Notes: generated from the letters alone by a model not told the origin. DNA of 64,000 nucleotides from Miltoncostaea oceani (GCF_018141545.1 NZ_CP064357.1:372001-436000); one strand, 5' to 3'. Numbered from the stretch's first letter, positions 8,362 through 17,009 are shown. A program made the numbers and translations.

Positions 8362-8802
8362 GTGAACACCCGGATCACCTACGGGAGCAAGCGCGCTGAC
8401 GGCCAGGAGGTGGAGACCTCCCTCATCCTCGAGGGCTTCGACCTGGGTGGACTCGTGCTGATCGGCGAGTGCCTGGTGAACGGGGACTTCATCCCGACAC
8501 AGGTCGGCCTACCCGCCCCTGGGGGAGCGGGTCCCCGAACACCGGGGCCCGACGATGTCTGGCACGAGTGGAGGACGCCCGCGGCGACGCGAGAGCCGTC
8601 GTCCCACCCCATGTCGATGGCGGCGCTGGTCTGCGAGTTCGACAACCTCTACGAGTGGGATGAGGACACGGCTCTCACCACCCTGCTCCCGCGTCGCCAC
8701 CTCGCCCAAGTGTCTCCGGCCGTGGGGTCGGGCGTTGATGGCTCTCCACGTCGTCTGCGTGCCCGGGATCTGCTCCGCGACTCACGGCGGCGCCGGCCCT
8801 GA
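8362..8802 (+). CDS. hypothetical protein, 146 aa
   Basis: A 146-residue soluble protein starting at GTG 8362, 13 nt after the previous stop. The N-terminal part alternates strands; the C-terminal 40 residues are Arg-rich and may be disordered. No family was recognised. A hairpin overlaps its stop codon. Confidence 0.55.
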   Translation: MNTRITYGSKRADGQEVETSLILEGFDLGGLVLIGECLVNGDFIPTQVGLPAPGGAGPRTPGPDDVWHEWRTPAATREPSSHPMSMAALVCEFDNLYEWDEDTALTTLLPRRHLAQVSPAVGSGVDGSPRRLRARDLLRDSRRRRP

Positions 8803-8815
8803 CGAAGAGCCGGCG
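8791..8815 (+). terminator. GC-rich hairpin at gene end
   Basis: CGCCGGC (8791-8797) pairs with GCCGGCG (8809-8815), a 7-bp stem with an 11-nt loop spanning the stop codon. There is no T tract; this type is common in high-GC genomes. Confidence 0.4.
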
Positions 8816-8832
8816 TCCCGCACGGGCAGAGG

Positions 8833-8838
8833 TAAGGT
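8833..8838 (+). promoter_or_regulatory. -10 box of a leaderless promoter
   Basis: TAAGGT followed by CAGGGC and the ATG at 8845. The same six-base spacer CAGGGC separates TAGAAT from the ATG of the HNH-RNA ligase gene at 17022. Confidence 0.5.
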
Positions 8839-8844
8839 CAGGGC

Positions 8845-9078
8845 ATGGCGAGAGGACGCAAGAAGAGCGGCTCACCCAAGGTGAGCGTCGACCGGCACGC
8901 TTCCGGCGTGACGATCCGGGTAGAGGGGACCTCCGCCCGCGCCGGTCTTCCCGGACGGGGCGAGCCGATCCCGCCGGTGCGCATCCACGACGCCGAGAAG
9001 GGCTCGCGCTACAAGCGCCGCCGCCAGGGCGCCAGTGATCGCCAGGCCCTCCGCGGCCGCGACTTCGACGCGCTCTGA
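8845..9078 (+). CDS. small basic protein with MARGR tag
   Basis: A 77-residue basic protein, MARGRKKSGSPKVSVD at the N-terminus, with a central beta hairpin-like stretch and a second basic patch (GSRYKRRRQ). It is probably a nucleic-acid-binding or tag-carrying protein; no family was recognised. The leaderless promoter at 8833 fixes the start. It carries the N-terminal tag shared with the RNA ligases and the zinc-ribbon paralogue family. Confidence 0.7.
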   Translation: MARGRKKSGSPKVSVDRHASGVTIRVEGTSARAGLPGRGEPIPPVRIHDAEKGSRYKRRRQGASDRQALRGRDFDAL

Positions 9079-9139
9079 TGCACTGAGGTCCGCCCGTCCT
9101 AGGTTCGCCGTGTCAGGTCCGGCGAATCGGGAGCGATGG

Positions 9140-9454
9140 ATGTCAGCCAGGTCGTTGCAAGAGGTCGAGCGGGCGATGGAGATCTTCATCGGCGAGTTCA
9201 GCCACAGGACCGACAGCCCCGTCGAGCCGGCCCGAGCGGTCGCCGCCGCCGTGGCCGACTTCGCACGTCAGCCCCGTCGCCCCGAGATCGCGCGCCGTCT
9301 CACCACCCATCTGGGCGATCCGGTCCGCCTCCACTCCCTCATCGCCGCCCAGGCGGGAGCTGAGCCGTGGGACGGCTACCTGGCGACGCGCCAGAGCCTG
9401 CTCGTGCTGGAGCGCCGCATGGCGCGCCGGTCGCGGGGGTGGGTCGGGGGCTAG
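9140..9454 (+). CDS. hypothetical helical protein, 104 aa
   Basis: A 104-residue protein, almost wholly helical (SLQEVERAMEIFIGEF and on). Starts at ATG 9140 after a GGGAG sequence; a GTG at 9110 is an alternative start. Its 3' end overlaps the convergent RNA ligase gene by 4 nt. The function is unknown. Confidence 0.6.
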   Translation: MSARSLQEVERAMEIFIGEFSHRTDSPVEPARAVAAAVADFARQPRRPEIARRLTTHLGDPVRLHSLIAAQAGAEPWDGYLATRQSLLVLERRMARRSRGWVGG

Positions 9455-10659
9455 GCCTCGACCGGCCCGAAGTCGCGACCGTCGCGCTCTGCGGCGATCT
9501 TGTCGGGCAGCCGCTTCTCCAGGTACTCGCGCGCCTTCTCGGGGCGGCCGTCGAGCACGGAGAAGTAGAGCGGCAGGTCCGGGCCGGCGTGGTCGCGGGC
9601 GGCCAGGGCGAAGCTCTTGCGGTCGAGGTGGCGGTTCGCGGCGACCCACTCAGAGACCGATGAGAGCAGCGTGTCGATGCGCTCGCGCTCGACCATGGAC
9701 GAGCGGAAGTGCCCGAGCACCTCCTCCTCGAGCTCGAAGTCGTAGCCGCCGGCGAGCTCGCGCACCTTCGCGCGGAAGGCCTGCTCGTCGCGGATGTCGT
9801 GCTCGAGGCAGAGCTCGGCCACCCGGCGCGGGGAGAAGGCGAAGAGGATCGCGTGGGCCGCGAGGTACGAGGCGGCCTTGACCTTGACCATCGTCTGGCC
9901 ACCGGCGCAGCGGGCGACGATCCCCTCGCTTCCCTCGAGGTCGCGGATCACCTCCGCCATCTGGCCGATGTCGCGCGGGAGCTCGCGCTCCTCGACCAGC
10001 TTCAGGCCGCCCTCGCGTGCGATCGCCTCGACCTCGTCGCGGTGGCTGAGGCTCGCGTCGACGTGCGATACCGCACCGAGGAACGTGAGGTCTGGCTCGG
10101 TGTAGGGGAGGACGATCCGAAAGCGCGGGCTGGTGAACTCGAACAGCAGGGACCCCTCGGGCGCGAAGGCCGGGTCGAGAAGCTGGGGGTAGTTCGCCGC
10201 CGCGCACGCGCGCATCGCCGGCCCGTGGGCGCCGCCGTCGGTGGTGCCACGGGTCCGGAAGATGACCGAGCCGCCGATCACCGAGCGGATGCAGAGCGAG
10301 CCGTCCATCTTCTCGGTCAGCCAGACCTCCTCACCGGCCTCGAGGGCGCGCTCGAGGCGCGCGCTGTCGTCCGCGTTCTCACCGAGGTTGAAGAACTTCG
10401 GCCAGCCGAGGGACGCCACCCGGCCGTCCGAGTCGAACACGGCGGAGCGGAGCCAGAGCTCCTCCGGCTTCCAGTCGTACTTCGCCCGGCTCGGCGTCAC
10501 GAGCACCAGTCCGTCGCGGTTGCTCACCGCGAACTGGCGCTCGGCAAGTGCCTCGGGGTCTCGCGCCCATGCCAGATCGGCGATCGGCGGTCGTGCTGCC
10601 ACGACCTGCTCGCGGATCGCGGGTGCCTGTGAGATGCGTCCTGAGTGTCCTCGTCCCAT
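9451..10659 (-). CDS. T4 Rnl1-like RNA ligase
   Basis: A 402-residue ATP-dependent RNA ligase. Nucleotidyltransferase motif I is TEKMDGSL with Lys117 as the adenylated lysine. Motif III is LFEFTSP near 172, motif IV EGIVAR near 240 and motif V VKVKAASYL near 255; a C-terminal helical domain follows. The enzyme family reseals cut tRNA anticodon loops in phage T4. The start is set at ATG 10659, giving MGRGHSGR, because a TACTGT box lies 8 nt upstream; an in-frame ATG further upstream would place the promoter inside the gene. With Thg1, the RlaP-like enzyme and a second ligase in this window, an RNA-repair role is likely. Confidence 0.88.
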   Translation of the reverse strand: MGRGHSGRISQAPAIREQVVAARPPIADLAWARDPEALAERQFAVSNRDGLVLVTPSRAKYDWKPEELWLRSAVFDSDGRVASLGWPKFFNLGENADDSARLERALEAGEEVWLTEKMDGSLCIRSVIGGSVIFRTRGTTDGGAHGPAMRACAAANYPQLLDPAFAPEGSLLFEFTSPRFRIVLPYTEPDLTFLGAVSHVDASLSHRDEVEAIAREGGLKLVEERELPRDIGQMAEVIRDLEGSEGIVARCAGGQTMVKVKAASYLAAHAILFAFSPRRVAELCLEHDIRDEQAFRAKVRELAGGYDFELEEEVLGHFRSSMVERERIDTLLSSVSEWVAANRHLDRKSFALAARDHAGPDLPLYFSVLDGRPEKAREYLEKRLPDKIAAERDGRDFGPVEA

Positions 10660-10838
10660 GGACGGTGACAGTAGGAGCGGTATGGACACTCGATGCCGAT
10701 TATTGGCGTGGGCGGTCGATGGAGTCGTCGTCCGGACTCACATCGGGCCGGTCCATACGCCCCCGGGACTCACACGTCGTAGATTCGAGGAGACCGCGAT
10801 GTCCCTGATCGTTCCGGGACCGACAAGAGGACAGCACC

Positions 10839-11405
10839 ATGAACAAGGCGAGCCTGGCTCGGATCATCACCGCCCACCGCCGTAGCTACGTCCATCAGGC
10901 GACGGGGCGTCGACTGGTCTCCGACCACCTGTCCTTCGAGCTTCTGCCGGTCCTCGTCGCCGCCGGCGCGGTCGCCCTGATCCTCACCGGCTTCGATCTC
11001 CCCTCCCAGGTGCGCATCGGCGCCCTCGCACTCGTCGGCCTCACCGGCGCGATGCTCTTCGCGGCCTTCCTCTTCGTCAGCGCGACAGCGCACGGCGTCG
11101 CGGCGCGGATGTCGCAGATCGACAACTCGCCCCGGGAGTGGAGCCAGCGCCGAACCCTCCTCGGCGAGATGGCGGCGAACTCGGCCTACGGCGTCCTCGT
11201 GGGCTCCGTGGCAGGTGTCCTGTTCGTGGTCGGCTCTGGTTCCGGCTGGTTCGCACTCGCGGACGGACTCGCCATCGGCATGGGCGTCCACCTCGCGCTG
11301 GTCTTTGCGATGGTGATGAAGCGGCTGATGGCCCTCACCGAAGGCACGCTGAACGAGACGCTGAAGATCCGCGAGCGTGAGCCCGAGCAGGAGATCGCCG
11401 CATGA
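10839..11405 (+). CDS. multi-pass membrane protein
   Basis: A 188-residue protein with four membrane segments in two pairs (about residues 33-50, 55-75, 110-130, 135-155) and a charged C-terminus. AAGAGGAC upstream of the ATG is a ribosome-binding site. The stop overlaps the start of the next membrane gene (ATGA), so the two products may form a complex. The family is not recognised. Confidence 0.75.
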   Translation: MNKASLARIITAHRRSYVHQATGRRLVSDHLSFELLPVLVAAGAVALILTGFDLPSQVRIGALALVGLTGAMLFAAFLFVSATAHGVAARMSQIDNSPREWSQRRTLLGEMAANSAYGVLVGSVAGVLFVVGSGSGWFALADGLAIGMGVHLALVFAMVMKRLMALTEGTLNETLKIREREPEQEIAA

Positions 11406-11794
11406 GGGCTATGTCGCATCCTTTCGAGGACCACGGCGCGGCTCCGGCGCACGGCCGGCGCAGCCGCCTGTTCCCCGGCCTCGACGCCCTCGTGATGAGC
11501 GCCCTCACCCTCTGGATCGGCGTGGAGTTCTCGGCCACGGTGCGCGCCGGTGCCCTCGTGGTCCTCGGTCTGGTCGGCGCGACGCTGCTTGTCGCGTCCG
11601 CGCGCGCGTCATCGCCCGGCAGGCCCTCCCGGCAGCTGGTGCTCTACGGGGCGGCCACCGCCGGCCTGATCGGCGTCGTCGGCCTGGGGGCGCTTGCGGG
11701 CTGGTCGGCTTGGGGCGATCCCCTGGCACTCGGCGCCTTCTACTTCGTGGCCTGCCACGCGGCCCTGCTGGCCAAGGCCGCGCGCTCGCGCTAG
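11402..11794 (+). CDS. membrane protein coupled to the preceding one
   Basis: A 130-residue protein with four hydrophobic segments and a basic cytoplasmic N-terminus (HGRRSRLF). It is coupled to the upstream gene by a 4-nt overlap; a second ATG lies three codons in. The 3' end overlaps the convergent ung gene by 4 nt. The function is unknown. Confidence 0.7.
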   Translation: MRAMSHPFEDHGAAPAHGRRSRLFPGLDALVMSALTLWIGVEFSATVRAGALVVLGLVGATLLVASARASSPGRPSRQLVLYGAATAGLIGVVGLGALAGWSAWGDPLALGAFYFVACHAALLAKAARSR

Positions 11795-12486
11795 GGGAGC
11801 GACCCCGCCCATGCGATCGGCGTTTGCCCCTGGGACTCGAGGATCCGGTTGACCTCCGAGAAGTGTCCGCAACCGAAGAAGCCGCGGTAGGCCGACAGGG
11901 GAGACGGATGCGGGGCGCGCAGGACATGGTGGCGCCCGGTGTCGATGAGCGGCTCCTTGGCGCCGGCCGGGGCGCCCCAGAGCAGGAAGATGACGTCCGC
12001 GCGCTCGCGTGAGACGGTCCGGATCGCCTCGTCGGTGAACTGCTCCCATCCGCGGCCCCGGTGCGCCGCGGCCTCATGGAGTTTGGTGGTCATGATCGTG
12101 TTCAGCAGGAGGACGCCCTGGGCGGCCCAGTCGCGCAGGTCGCCGTCGGTGCGCGGCTCTCCGCCGCAGTCGCTTGCGATCTCCCGGAAGATGTTGCGCA
12201 GCGACGGGGGCACCGGCGTCGAGGGCGGCACCGAGAAGGACAGGCCCATCGCCTGGTCTGGGCCGTGGTAGGGGTCCTGTCCGAGGATGACGACCCGGAC
12301 CTGCTCGAGGGGCGTCGCGGTGAAGGCGGCGAAGATCGCGCCGGGTGAGGGGCAGATCTTCTTCGGGCGCTGGGCCCGCAGGAACTCGGCGAGCTCGCGC
12401 ATGTAGTCCTTCGCGAGCTCCGGGCCGAGGTGGCGCGCCCACCCCTCACCGAGCTGCGCGACGGGATCTGGCGGGGGAAGCGTCAT
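11791..12486 (-). CDS. ung: uracil-DNA glycosylase, family 1
   Basis: A 231-residue base-excision repair enzyme that removes uracil from DNA. The water-activating loop GQDPYHGP is present near residue 65 and the Leu-loop HPSPLSAYRGFFGC near 190, both diagnostic of family 1. Length is standard. The start ATG 12486 sits 7 nt from an upstream TACGCT box. Confidence 0.96.
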   Translation of the reverse strand: MTLPPPDPVAQLGEGWARHLGPELAKDYMRELAEFLRAQRPKKICPSPGAIFAAFTATPLEQVRVVILGQDPYHGPDQAMGLSFSVPPSTPVPPSLRNIFREIASDCGGEPRTDGDLRDWAAQGVLLLNTIMTTKLHEAAAHRGRGWEQFTDEAIRTVSRERADVIFLLWGAPAGAKEPLIDTGRHHVLRAPHPSPLSAYRGFFGCGHFSEVNRILESQGQTPIAWAGSLP

Positions 12487-12506
12487 GGGGGCGAGCGTAG
12501 ACGGGC

Positions 12507-12638
12507 GTGAAGGCCGTTCGCGCACCCTCTCGCGGCGACATGCTGCAGCGCGTCCGTGACCTGGCCGTCCAGGCCTCGAACGGCACGCTGACCGACGGGC
12601 AGCGCAAGAACCTCGACACCGTTCTCACACCTTCTTAG
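12507..12638 (+). pseudogene. flagellin N-terminal fragment
   Basis: A 43-codon open frame (GTG 12507 to TAG 12638). Its middle part, MLQRVRDLAVQASNGTLTDG, is very close to the conserved first-helix region of bacterial flagellins. The rest of flagellin is absent on both sides, and the frame lies in the gap between ung and a secreted protein gene. I read it as a remnant of a fliC-type gene; an alternative is a short independent ORF that mimics the motif. Confidence 0.6.
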
Positions 12639-12704
12639 GGAACGGCGGGATTTCCTCACGGATCCCTGACGGAACGAATCCCCCGCCGGTCGTAGCCTGG
12701 TCGC

Positions 12705-13904
12705 ATGAGAACGATCCTCGTCGCCGCCCTCCTGGCCTTCGCGGCCTCGGCCACCGCGGCGGTCGCCGCCCCGCCGTCTCCCCCGCCGGCACCGGGCTGG
12801 CCGAAGTCCCTTCCCGCGGGCACAGTGATCCAGGGACCGGGGGGCGGCTTGGTGCTGGTCTCCGCCCGGTCGAGCGGCGGCTTCGCCGCCCGGGCCTTCC
12901 GGCGCGACGGGCGGCGGATCTGGACCGCCGCCCGCGAGGCGGGATGCGGGGACTGCAACGACGGCCCCCAGCCGGTGCGGCTGCAGCCCGACGGCACGTT
13001 CGGTCCGATCGGATTCGACGGCGACTACATCTGGGCCGTCGACCGGCGTGGACGGCCGGCGGAGGCGTGCGCCGGGGTCATGTCACCCGACGGCTCGTGC
13101 GTGGTGGGGCGCAGCGGCTTCGCCCCTCCGATCGAGGCCGGTCCGCGTCCGGTCGTCCGCGGCCTGGCGAGGGGCGTCCCGTTCGACTCCTGGCAACTCG
13201 TGGTGCCCGGGTACCTGTGGCAGGACGAGTTCGACGTCCCGGCGATGACCGTCGCCGACGCCCGCGGGATCGTCTACGTCGCGTTCCGGAACCCCGTGCC
13301 CGGCGTGGTCGTCGGACGCGCCATCTCGGGGATCCTGGTGGCCGTGGATCCCGTCGCCCGCACGATCCTGTGGGTCTCGGAGGGCCCCTTCCAGGCCCTC
13401 ACCGGCCTCACGTCGGGGGTGCTCGTCGCCGAGCCCGGCGGGATCGCGGCATACCGCGCCGACGGCACGGTGGCCTGGCGTCAGGCGATCCCGCTCGGCC
13501 AGGGGGTCGTCCCCGGCACGGTGGTCCACGACCCCTCCCGGGGGCGGGTCTACCTCGGGAGGCTCCCGGTCGGGCGGCCGTTGTCCCTGCCGGGGGTCAC
13601 CGCGCTCGACGCGGCGACCGGTGACGAGGTGTGGAACAGCCCCTACACCGACCGGGCACGCCTGTTGTCGGTCGGGCGGGGTGGGCGCGTGTACCTCGCC
13701 GTGGACCGGGCCGGCGGGGTCGCGGAGACGGCGTTGCGGGGTGTGCGGGCTGTCCGATGGAGCGACGGGAGGGCGGTATGGGAACGGCGCACTCGGCTGC
13801 CGGTGCAGGGGGCGCGGGAGCTCGTGAACGGCACCGTCGCGATCTCGGCGGGCGACCCCTCGGGCAGCGGTCACGGCGTCCTGACCCTCCTCGATCCGCG
13901 ATGA
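12705..13904 (+). CDS. secreted PQQ-type beta-propeller protein
   Basis: A 399-residue exported protein. The signal peptide is residues 1-21 (MRTILVAALLAFAASATAA). The mature part has repeated blade units with motifs such as VTALDAATGDEVW and RADGTVAWRQ, typical of PQQ/quinoprotein-like propellers without obvious PQQ ligands. A CGDC motif near residue 86 and a second cysteine pair suggest disulphides. It probably acts as an extracellular binding or scaffold protein. A TAGCCT box lies 6 nt before the ATG. It is coupled to the next gene by ATGA overlap. Confidence 0.82.
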   Translation: MRTILVAALLAFAASATAAVAAPPSPPPAPGWPKSLPAGTVIQGPGGGLVLVSARSSGGFAARAFRRDGRRIWTAAREAGCGDCNDGPQPVRLQPDGTFGPIGFDGDYIWAVDRRGRPAEACAGVMSPDGSCVVGRSGFAPPIEAGPRPVVRGLARGVPFDSWQLVVPGYLWQDEFDVPAMTVADARGIVYVAFRNPVPGVVVGRAISGILVAVDPVARTILWVSEGPFQALTGLTSGVLVAEPGGIAAYRADGTVAWRQAIPLGQGVVPGTVVHDPSRGRVYLGRLPVGRPLSLPGVTALDAATGDEVWNSPYTDRARLLSVGRGGRVYLAVDRAGGVAETALRGVRAVRWSDGRAVWERRTRLPVQGARELVNGTVAISAGDPSGSGHGVLTLLDPR

Positions 13905-14215
13905 GACGCCTCCTCGGCGCGACCGCCCTCGCCCTCCTCGCGGCGGCGCCGGTCCTCGGCGCGACCACCACGGTCCGCCTCGACGTTGAGCCGCGCGTCG
14001 GCGTGAACGCCGACGGCCACCTCTGGGCGCTCGCCGACCGCGGCGACACCCGCGTCCTCGTCGAGGCGGGACGGTTCACCGGGCGGCCGACGGGCCGCGA
14101 GGTCGTCGTCGCCACCGGGATCTCGCCGGACGTCGGGGTCGGGGTCGGGGTCGGCCGCCCGTCGCTGACGGCCGCGGGTCGGGGTGTCTGGACGGCCGCG
14201 GTGTCTGGGTGCTGA
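13901..14215 (+). CDS. secreted protein, probably truncated by frameshift
   Basis: A 104-residue exported protein with signal peptide MRRLLGATALALLAAAP and a start of beta-propeller-like sequence (VNADGHLWALADRG). It contains a GTCGGG triplet repeat encoding Gly-Val units and then stops. In another frame the sequence continues sensibly (RGVWVLSRSDRMLTRVAARW) up to about 14290. The duplicated GGTGTCTGG around 14183-14205 suggests a slippage or duplication event that broke the gene. Confidence 0.5.
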   Translation: MRRLLGATALALLAAAPVLGATTTVRLDVEPRVGVNADGHLWALADRGDTRVLVEAGRFTGRPTGREVVVATGISPDVGVGVGVGRPSLTAAGRGVWTAAVSGC

Positions 14216-14296
14216 GCCGATCCGACCGCATGCTGACACGGGTCGCGGCGCGGTGGCAGATCCGGCGGGAGCCGAGGGCGCTGGCATGATCGCGGC

Positions 14297-14632
14297 ATGT
14301 CCCGGGGCCGCTCACACCCACCCTCACGACTGCTTGTCTCGCCCCTCGTGGGCGGGACCGCGGGGGCTCCGATGCTGTTCGAGATCTCCTCGCCGGCGTC
14401 GGGCCGTCTCCTCGACCTCGTCGACCAGTGGAGCAAGCGATACCCCGAGGACCTACCCCTGCGCCGGGCGCTGAGGGGGCTGCTCGCCGACCTCCACGCG
14501 GACCCTGCGCTGATCGAGCTGGACTCCGAGGCGCTCGAGGCCATCCGCTCCCGCGCGGCCGATCTGCTCGCGGCCTTCCCGGATGACCGCGAGCTCGTGC
14601 TGATCGACGCGGCACTCACGGCCGCGGTCTAG
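14297..14632 (+). CDS. small helical protein with MSRGR tag
   Basis: A 111-residue protein beginning MSRGRSHPPSRL and then mostly helical and acidic. A CATGAT box lies 6 nt upstream of the ATG. The family is unknown; it is listed among the tag-bearing proteins. Its stop overlaps the convergent ThrRS-like gene. Confidence 0.7.
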   Translation: MSRGRSHPPSRLLVSPLVGGTAGAPMLFEISSPASGRLLDLVDQWSKRYPEDLPLRRALRGLLADLHADPALIELDSEALEAIRSRAADLLAAFPDDRELVLIDAALTAAV

Positions 14633-15861
14633 GCGACCTCCAGCGGGGACGAGGCTCTGTCACTGGCCGCACGCCCGATCTCGTCGAGGACCTCACCCCA
14701 CGGGCGCTGATCCGAGGCCGATGCGCCGCGCATGCGCACCTGGACTGCGCCCTGCGCTGCCTCATCGGGTCCGATGATGAGCATGTAGGGCGCCCGGGCC
14801 TTCACCGCGCGCCGGATCCTCGCCCCCAGACCGCCGGCGCCGGCTTCCACCTCGACGCCGACCCTGCGCTGTCGCAGGGAACCGGCGACCGCAACGGCAT
14901 GGGCCCGAGAGGCCTCATCGTCGAGGGGGACGACCATCACGGGGACCGGTGCGCACCAGACAGGTAGGTCGCCCTGGGAGGCCTCCAGCATGATCGCCAC
15001 CATCCTCTCGATCGAGCCGAAGCCCGCCCGGTGGAGGACCCACGGATGGTGGGCGGCGTTGTCGGGCCCGACGTAGGAGAGCCCGAGCCGGACCGGCAGC
15101 TGCAGGTCGAGCTGGACCGAGCCCATCTGCCAGCGGCGCCCGAGCGCGTCGTCAGCGAAGAGGTCGATCTTCGGCCCGTAGAAGGCGCCCTCCCCCCGGA
15201 CCTCATGTGCGTCGACGCCGGCGGCGCGAAGGCCCTCGCGCAGGGCCGCCTGTGCCTTCGCCCAGTCCTGCTCGGATCCGAAGGAGAGCGCCGGCCTCAG
15301 GGACAGCTGGGCGGAGATCTCCAACCCGAGGAGACGGTAGGCCTCACGAGACATCTCCAGACAGCGCGCCACCTCAGCGCCCACCTGATCGGGCGCGCAG
15401 AACAGATGCGAGTCGTCCTGGACGAACTGGCGCGCCCGCAGCAGGCCGAGCAGCGACCCCGAGGGCTCGTTGCGGTGGACAAGGCCCGCCTCGGCGAAGC
15501 GCACCGGGAGCTCACGCCAGGAGCGCAACCGTGAGCCGAAGATGGCCATGTGGGCGGGGCAGCTCATCGGCTTCAGCCCCCAGCCGCGCTCCCCGTGGGA
15601 GAAGAGGTACATGTCATCGCTGTACTTGTCGAGGTGCCCGGAGGCCTCCCACGAGGACGCCGAGTGGAGGACGGGCGTACAGACCTCCTCGAAGCCCTCG
15701 CAGGCCAGCTGCTCACGCCAGAGCCCGAGGAGGGCCTCGCGCATGCGCTGCCCGCGCGGATGCCAGAAGCACCCCGCGGCCTCGGGGGAGAAGTGGAAGA
15801 GGTCGAGCTCGACGCCGAGCTGCTGATGCGAGCGCGGATGCGCCGGGGATGAGTGGGACAC
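14629..15861 (-). CDS. thrS: threonyl-tRNA synthetase, miniature (no TGS or editing domain)
   Basis: A 410-residue class II synthetase with the catalytic and anticodon-binding domains of ThrRS only. The three zinc ligands that select threonine are all present: Cys in MSCPAHM, His in QDDSHLFC and His in WVLHRAGFGS. The C-terminal anticodon domain starts near VWCAPVPVMVVPL. The TGS and N2 editing domains (about 240 residues in ordinary bacterial ThrRS) are missing, so it should not clear Ser-tRNA-Thr in cis. The GTG start is fixed by a perfect AAGGAG at 15868-15873 with a 6-nt spacer. It may be a second, accessory ThrRS. Confidence 0.92.
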   Translation of the reverse strand: MSHSSPAHPRSHQQLGVELDLFHFSPEAAGCFWHPRGQRMREALLGLWREQLACEGFEEVCTPVLHSASSWEASGHLDKYSDDMYLFSHGERGWGLKPMSCPAHMAIFGSRLRSWRELPVRFAEAGLVHRNEPSGSLLGLLRARQFVQDDSHLFCAPDQVGAEVARCLEMSREAYRLLGLEISAQLSLRPALSFGSEQDWAKAQAALREGLRAAGVDAHEVRGEGAFYGPKIDLFADDALGRRWQMGSVQLDLQLPVRLGLSYVGPDNAAHHPWVLHRAGFGSIERMVAIMLEASQGDLPVWCAPVPVMVVPLDDEASRAHAVAVAGSLRQRRVGVEVEAGAGGLGARIRRAVKARAPYMLIIGPDEAAQGAVQVRMRGASASDQRPWGEVLDEIGRAASDRASSPLEVA

Positions 15862-15867
15862 GGGAGA

Positions 15868-15873
15868 CTCCTT
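15868..15873 (-). promoter_or_regulatory. ribosome-binding site deciding the ThrRS start
   Basis: AAGGAG on the minus strand, 6 nt before GTG 15861. It excludes the longer in-frame N-terminus. The remaining intergenic sequence to 16105 shows no T-box or other leader structure I recognise. Confidence 0.7.
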
Positions 15874-16105
15874 GGAGAGAGATGACGGCGCTCCCCGTCT
15901 GAGGGGCGCGGAGGCGGGCCTCATGGGCCCATGGCACCCTCATCCCTGCGCGCGCCGGCGAACGAAGCCCGCGCGTGGTGGTCCGAGGGCGCCTACAGAG
16001 TTCGTGTCGTTCCGAGCGCGAGCGTCAGCAAGGAGCAGCGACGGATCTCGAGCGCACCGGACATGACCACACCCTACGACGCCCCGGCGGGGCGCCGCCG
16101 CATTC

Positions 16106-16918
16106 TCACCGGGGGTCGCAGAGAGTGATCATCTCGCCGAGGGCATCGGATAGCTCACGCTCGGCCGATTCGGCGATCAACGCCCTCTCGCGCCAGTGCG
16201 CGGCGGCGCGCAGCTCCTCGAGGGCCTCGGCGGAGCTCAGGCGGTGCTCGACGCGGAAGACATCGGCGTCGGGAGGGATCCGGTAGCGGATGTAGAGCTG
16301 CTTGCCCCCGCTCGTCCAGCGCAGCGCGGCCGGCCGCGTCGGTCCGTCGGGGTCGATGGTGCGCCGATAGGCGCAGATGTTGCGGTTGCCGGGGCGGGCG
16401 CGTCCCGAGTCGCGCCACCACCACTGGGCCGGGTCGTAGGTCTGGGCGGGTTGGGTCCAGTAGATGAACTCGCTCAGCTGCGGGCCGGGGAGTCTCAGGA
16501 GGATGGCGATCCGGTCCCAGGCGTAGCGCCCGACGACCCGCTCGTTGAAGGCCTCGATCACCCGCGCCCCGAGGATGTCCGCGCTGACGGTCTCAAGGCG
16601 CTCACCCGGACCGAACAGGCTCTCCGGCGCCGGCCTGGCGATGATCAGGTCCTCGCTCTGGCCGAGCAGGTCCCAGGCGCGGAGCGCGCCGCGACGGACG
16701 GCCTCTGTCTTCACCGAGACGCCGACCGGGGGATGCCCGGCCGGTCCGGGAAGATAGACGTCGGGCCATGGGCGGTTACACCCGGTGATGCGGCGCTCCC
16801 CGCCCGCGACTGCCGCGAGGACGTTCTCCCAGTCCCGGCCGCTCAGATCATCGATGAAGGGGGATGACAGGTGCAGTGTGAGCAGCTCGCGCGCAGCGTC
16901 CAGCTGCTGTCTGCTCAT
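16106..16918 (-). CDS. putative PD-(D/E)xK nuclease-like protein
   Basis: A 270-residue soluble protein. Around residues 35-70 the order WENVLAAVAGG, PWPDVYLPG and VSVKTEAVRR resembles the helix and PD-(D/E)xK core of type II restriction-like nucleases. The C-terminal part is rich in aromatic residues (QWWWRDSGR) and helical at the end. No methyltransferase partner is adjacent, so it may act on RNA or on DNA without modification. Start at ATG 16918; ATG 16927 is an alternative. The family assignment is tentative. Confidence 0.6.
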   Translation of the reverse strand: MSRQQLDAARELLTLHLSSPFIDDLSGRDWENVLAAVAGGERRITGCNRPWPDVYLPGPAGHPPVGVSVKTEAVRRGALRAWDLLGQSEDLIIARPAPESLFGPGERLETVSADILGARVIEAFNERVVGRYAWDRIAILLRLPGPQLSEFIYWTQPAQTYDPAQWWWRDSGRARPGNRNICAYRRTIDPDGPTRPAALRWTSGGKQLYIRYRIPPDADVFRVEHRLSSAEALEELRAAAHWRERALIAESAERELSDALGEMITLCDPR

Positions 16919-17009
16919 GTATCCCACGCCGCGACGGTAGGTGCGACTGTTGGCCGCTCCGGGCGAATCTCGCCCAGATCAGATCTGCGCCTGATCGCAG
17001 ACCTCGCAG

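Noticed and set aside
14110-14155. GTCGGG repeats as a regulatory or recombination repeat
   Set aside because: Only three perfect units, explained by a Gly-Val coding stretch; kept only as a possible slippage site.
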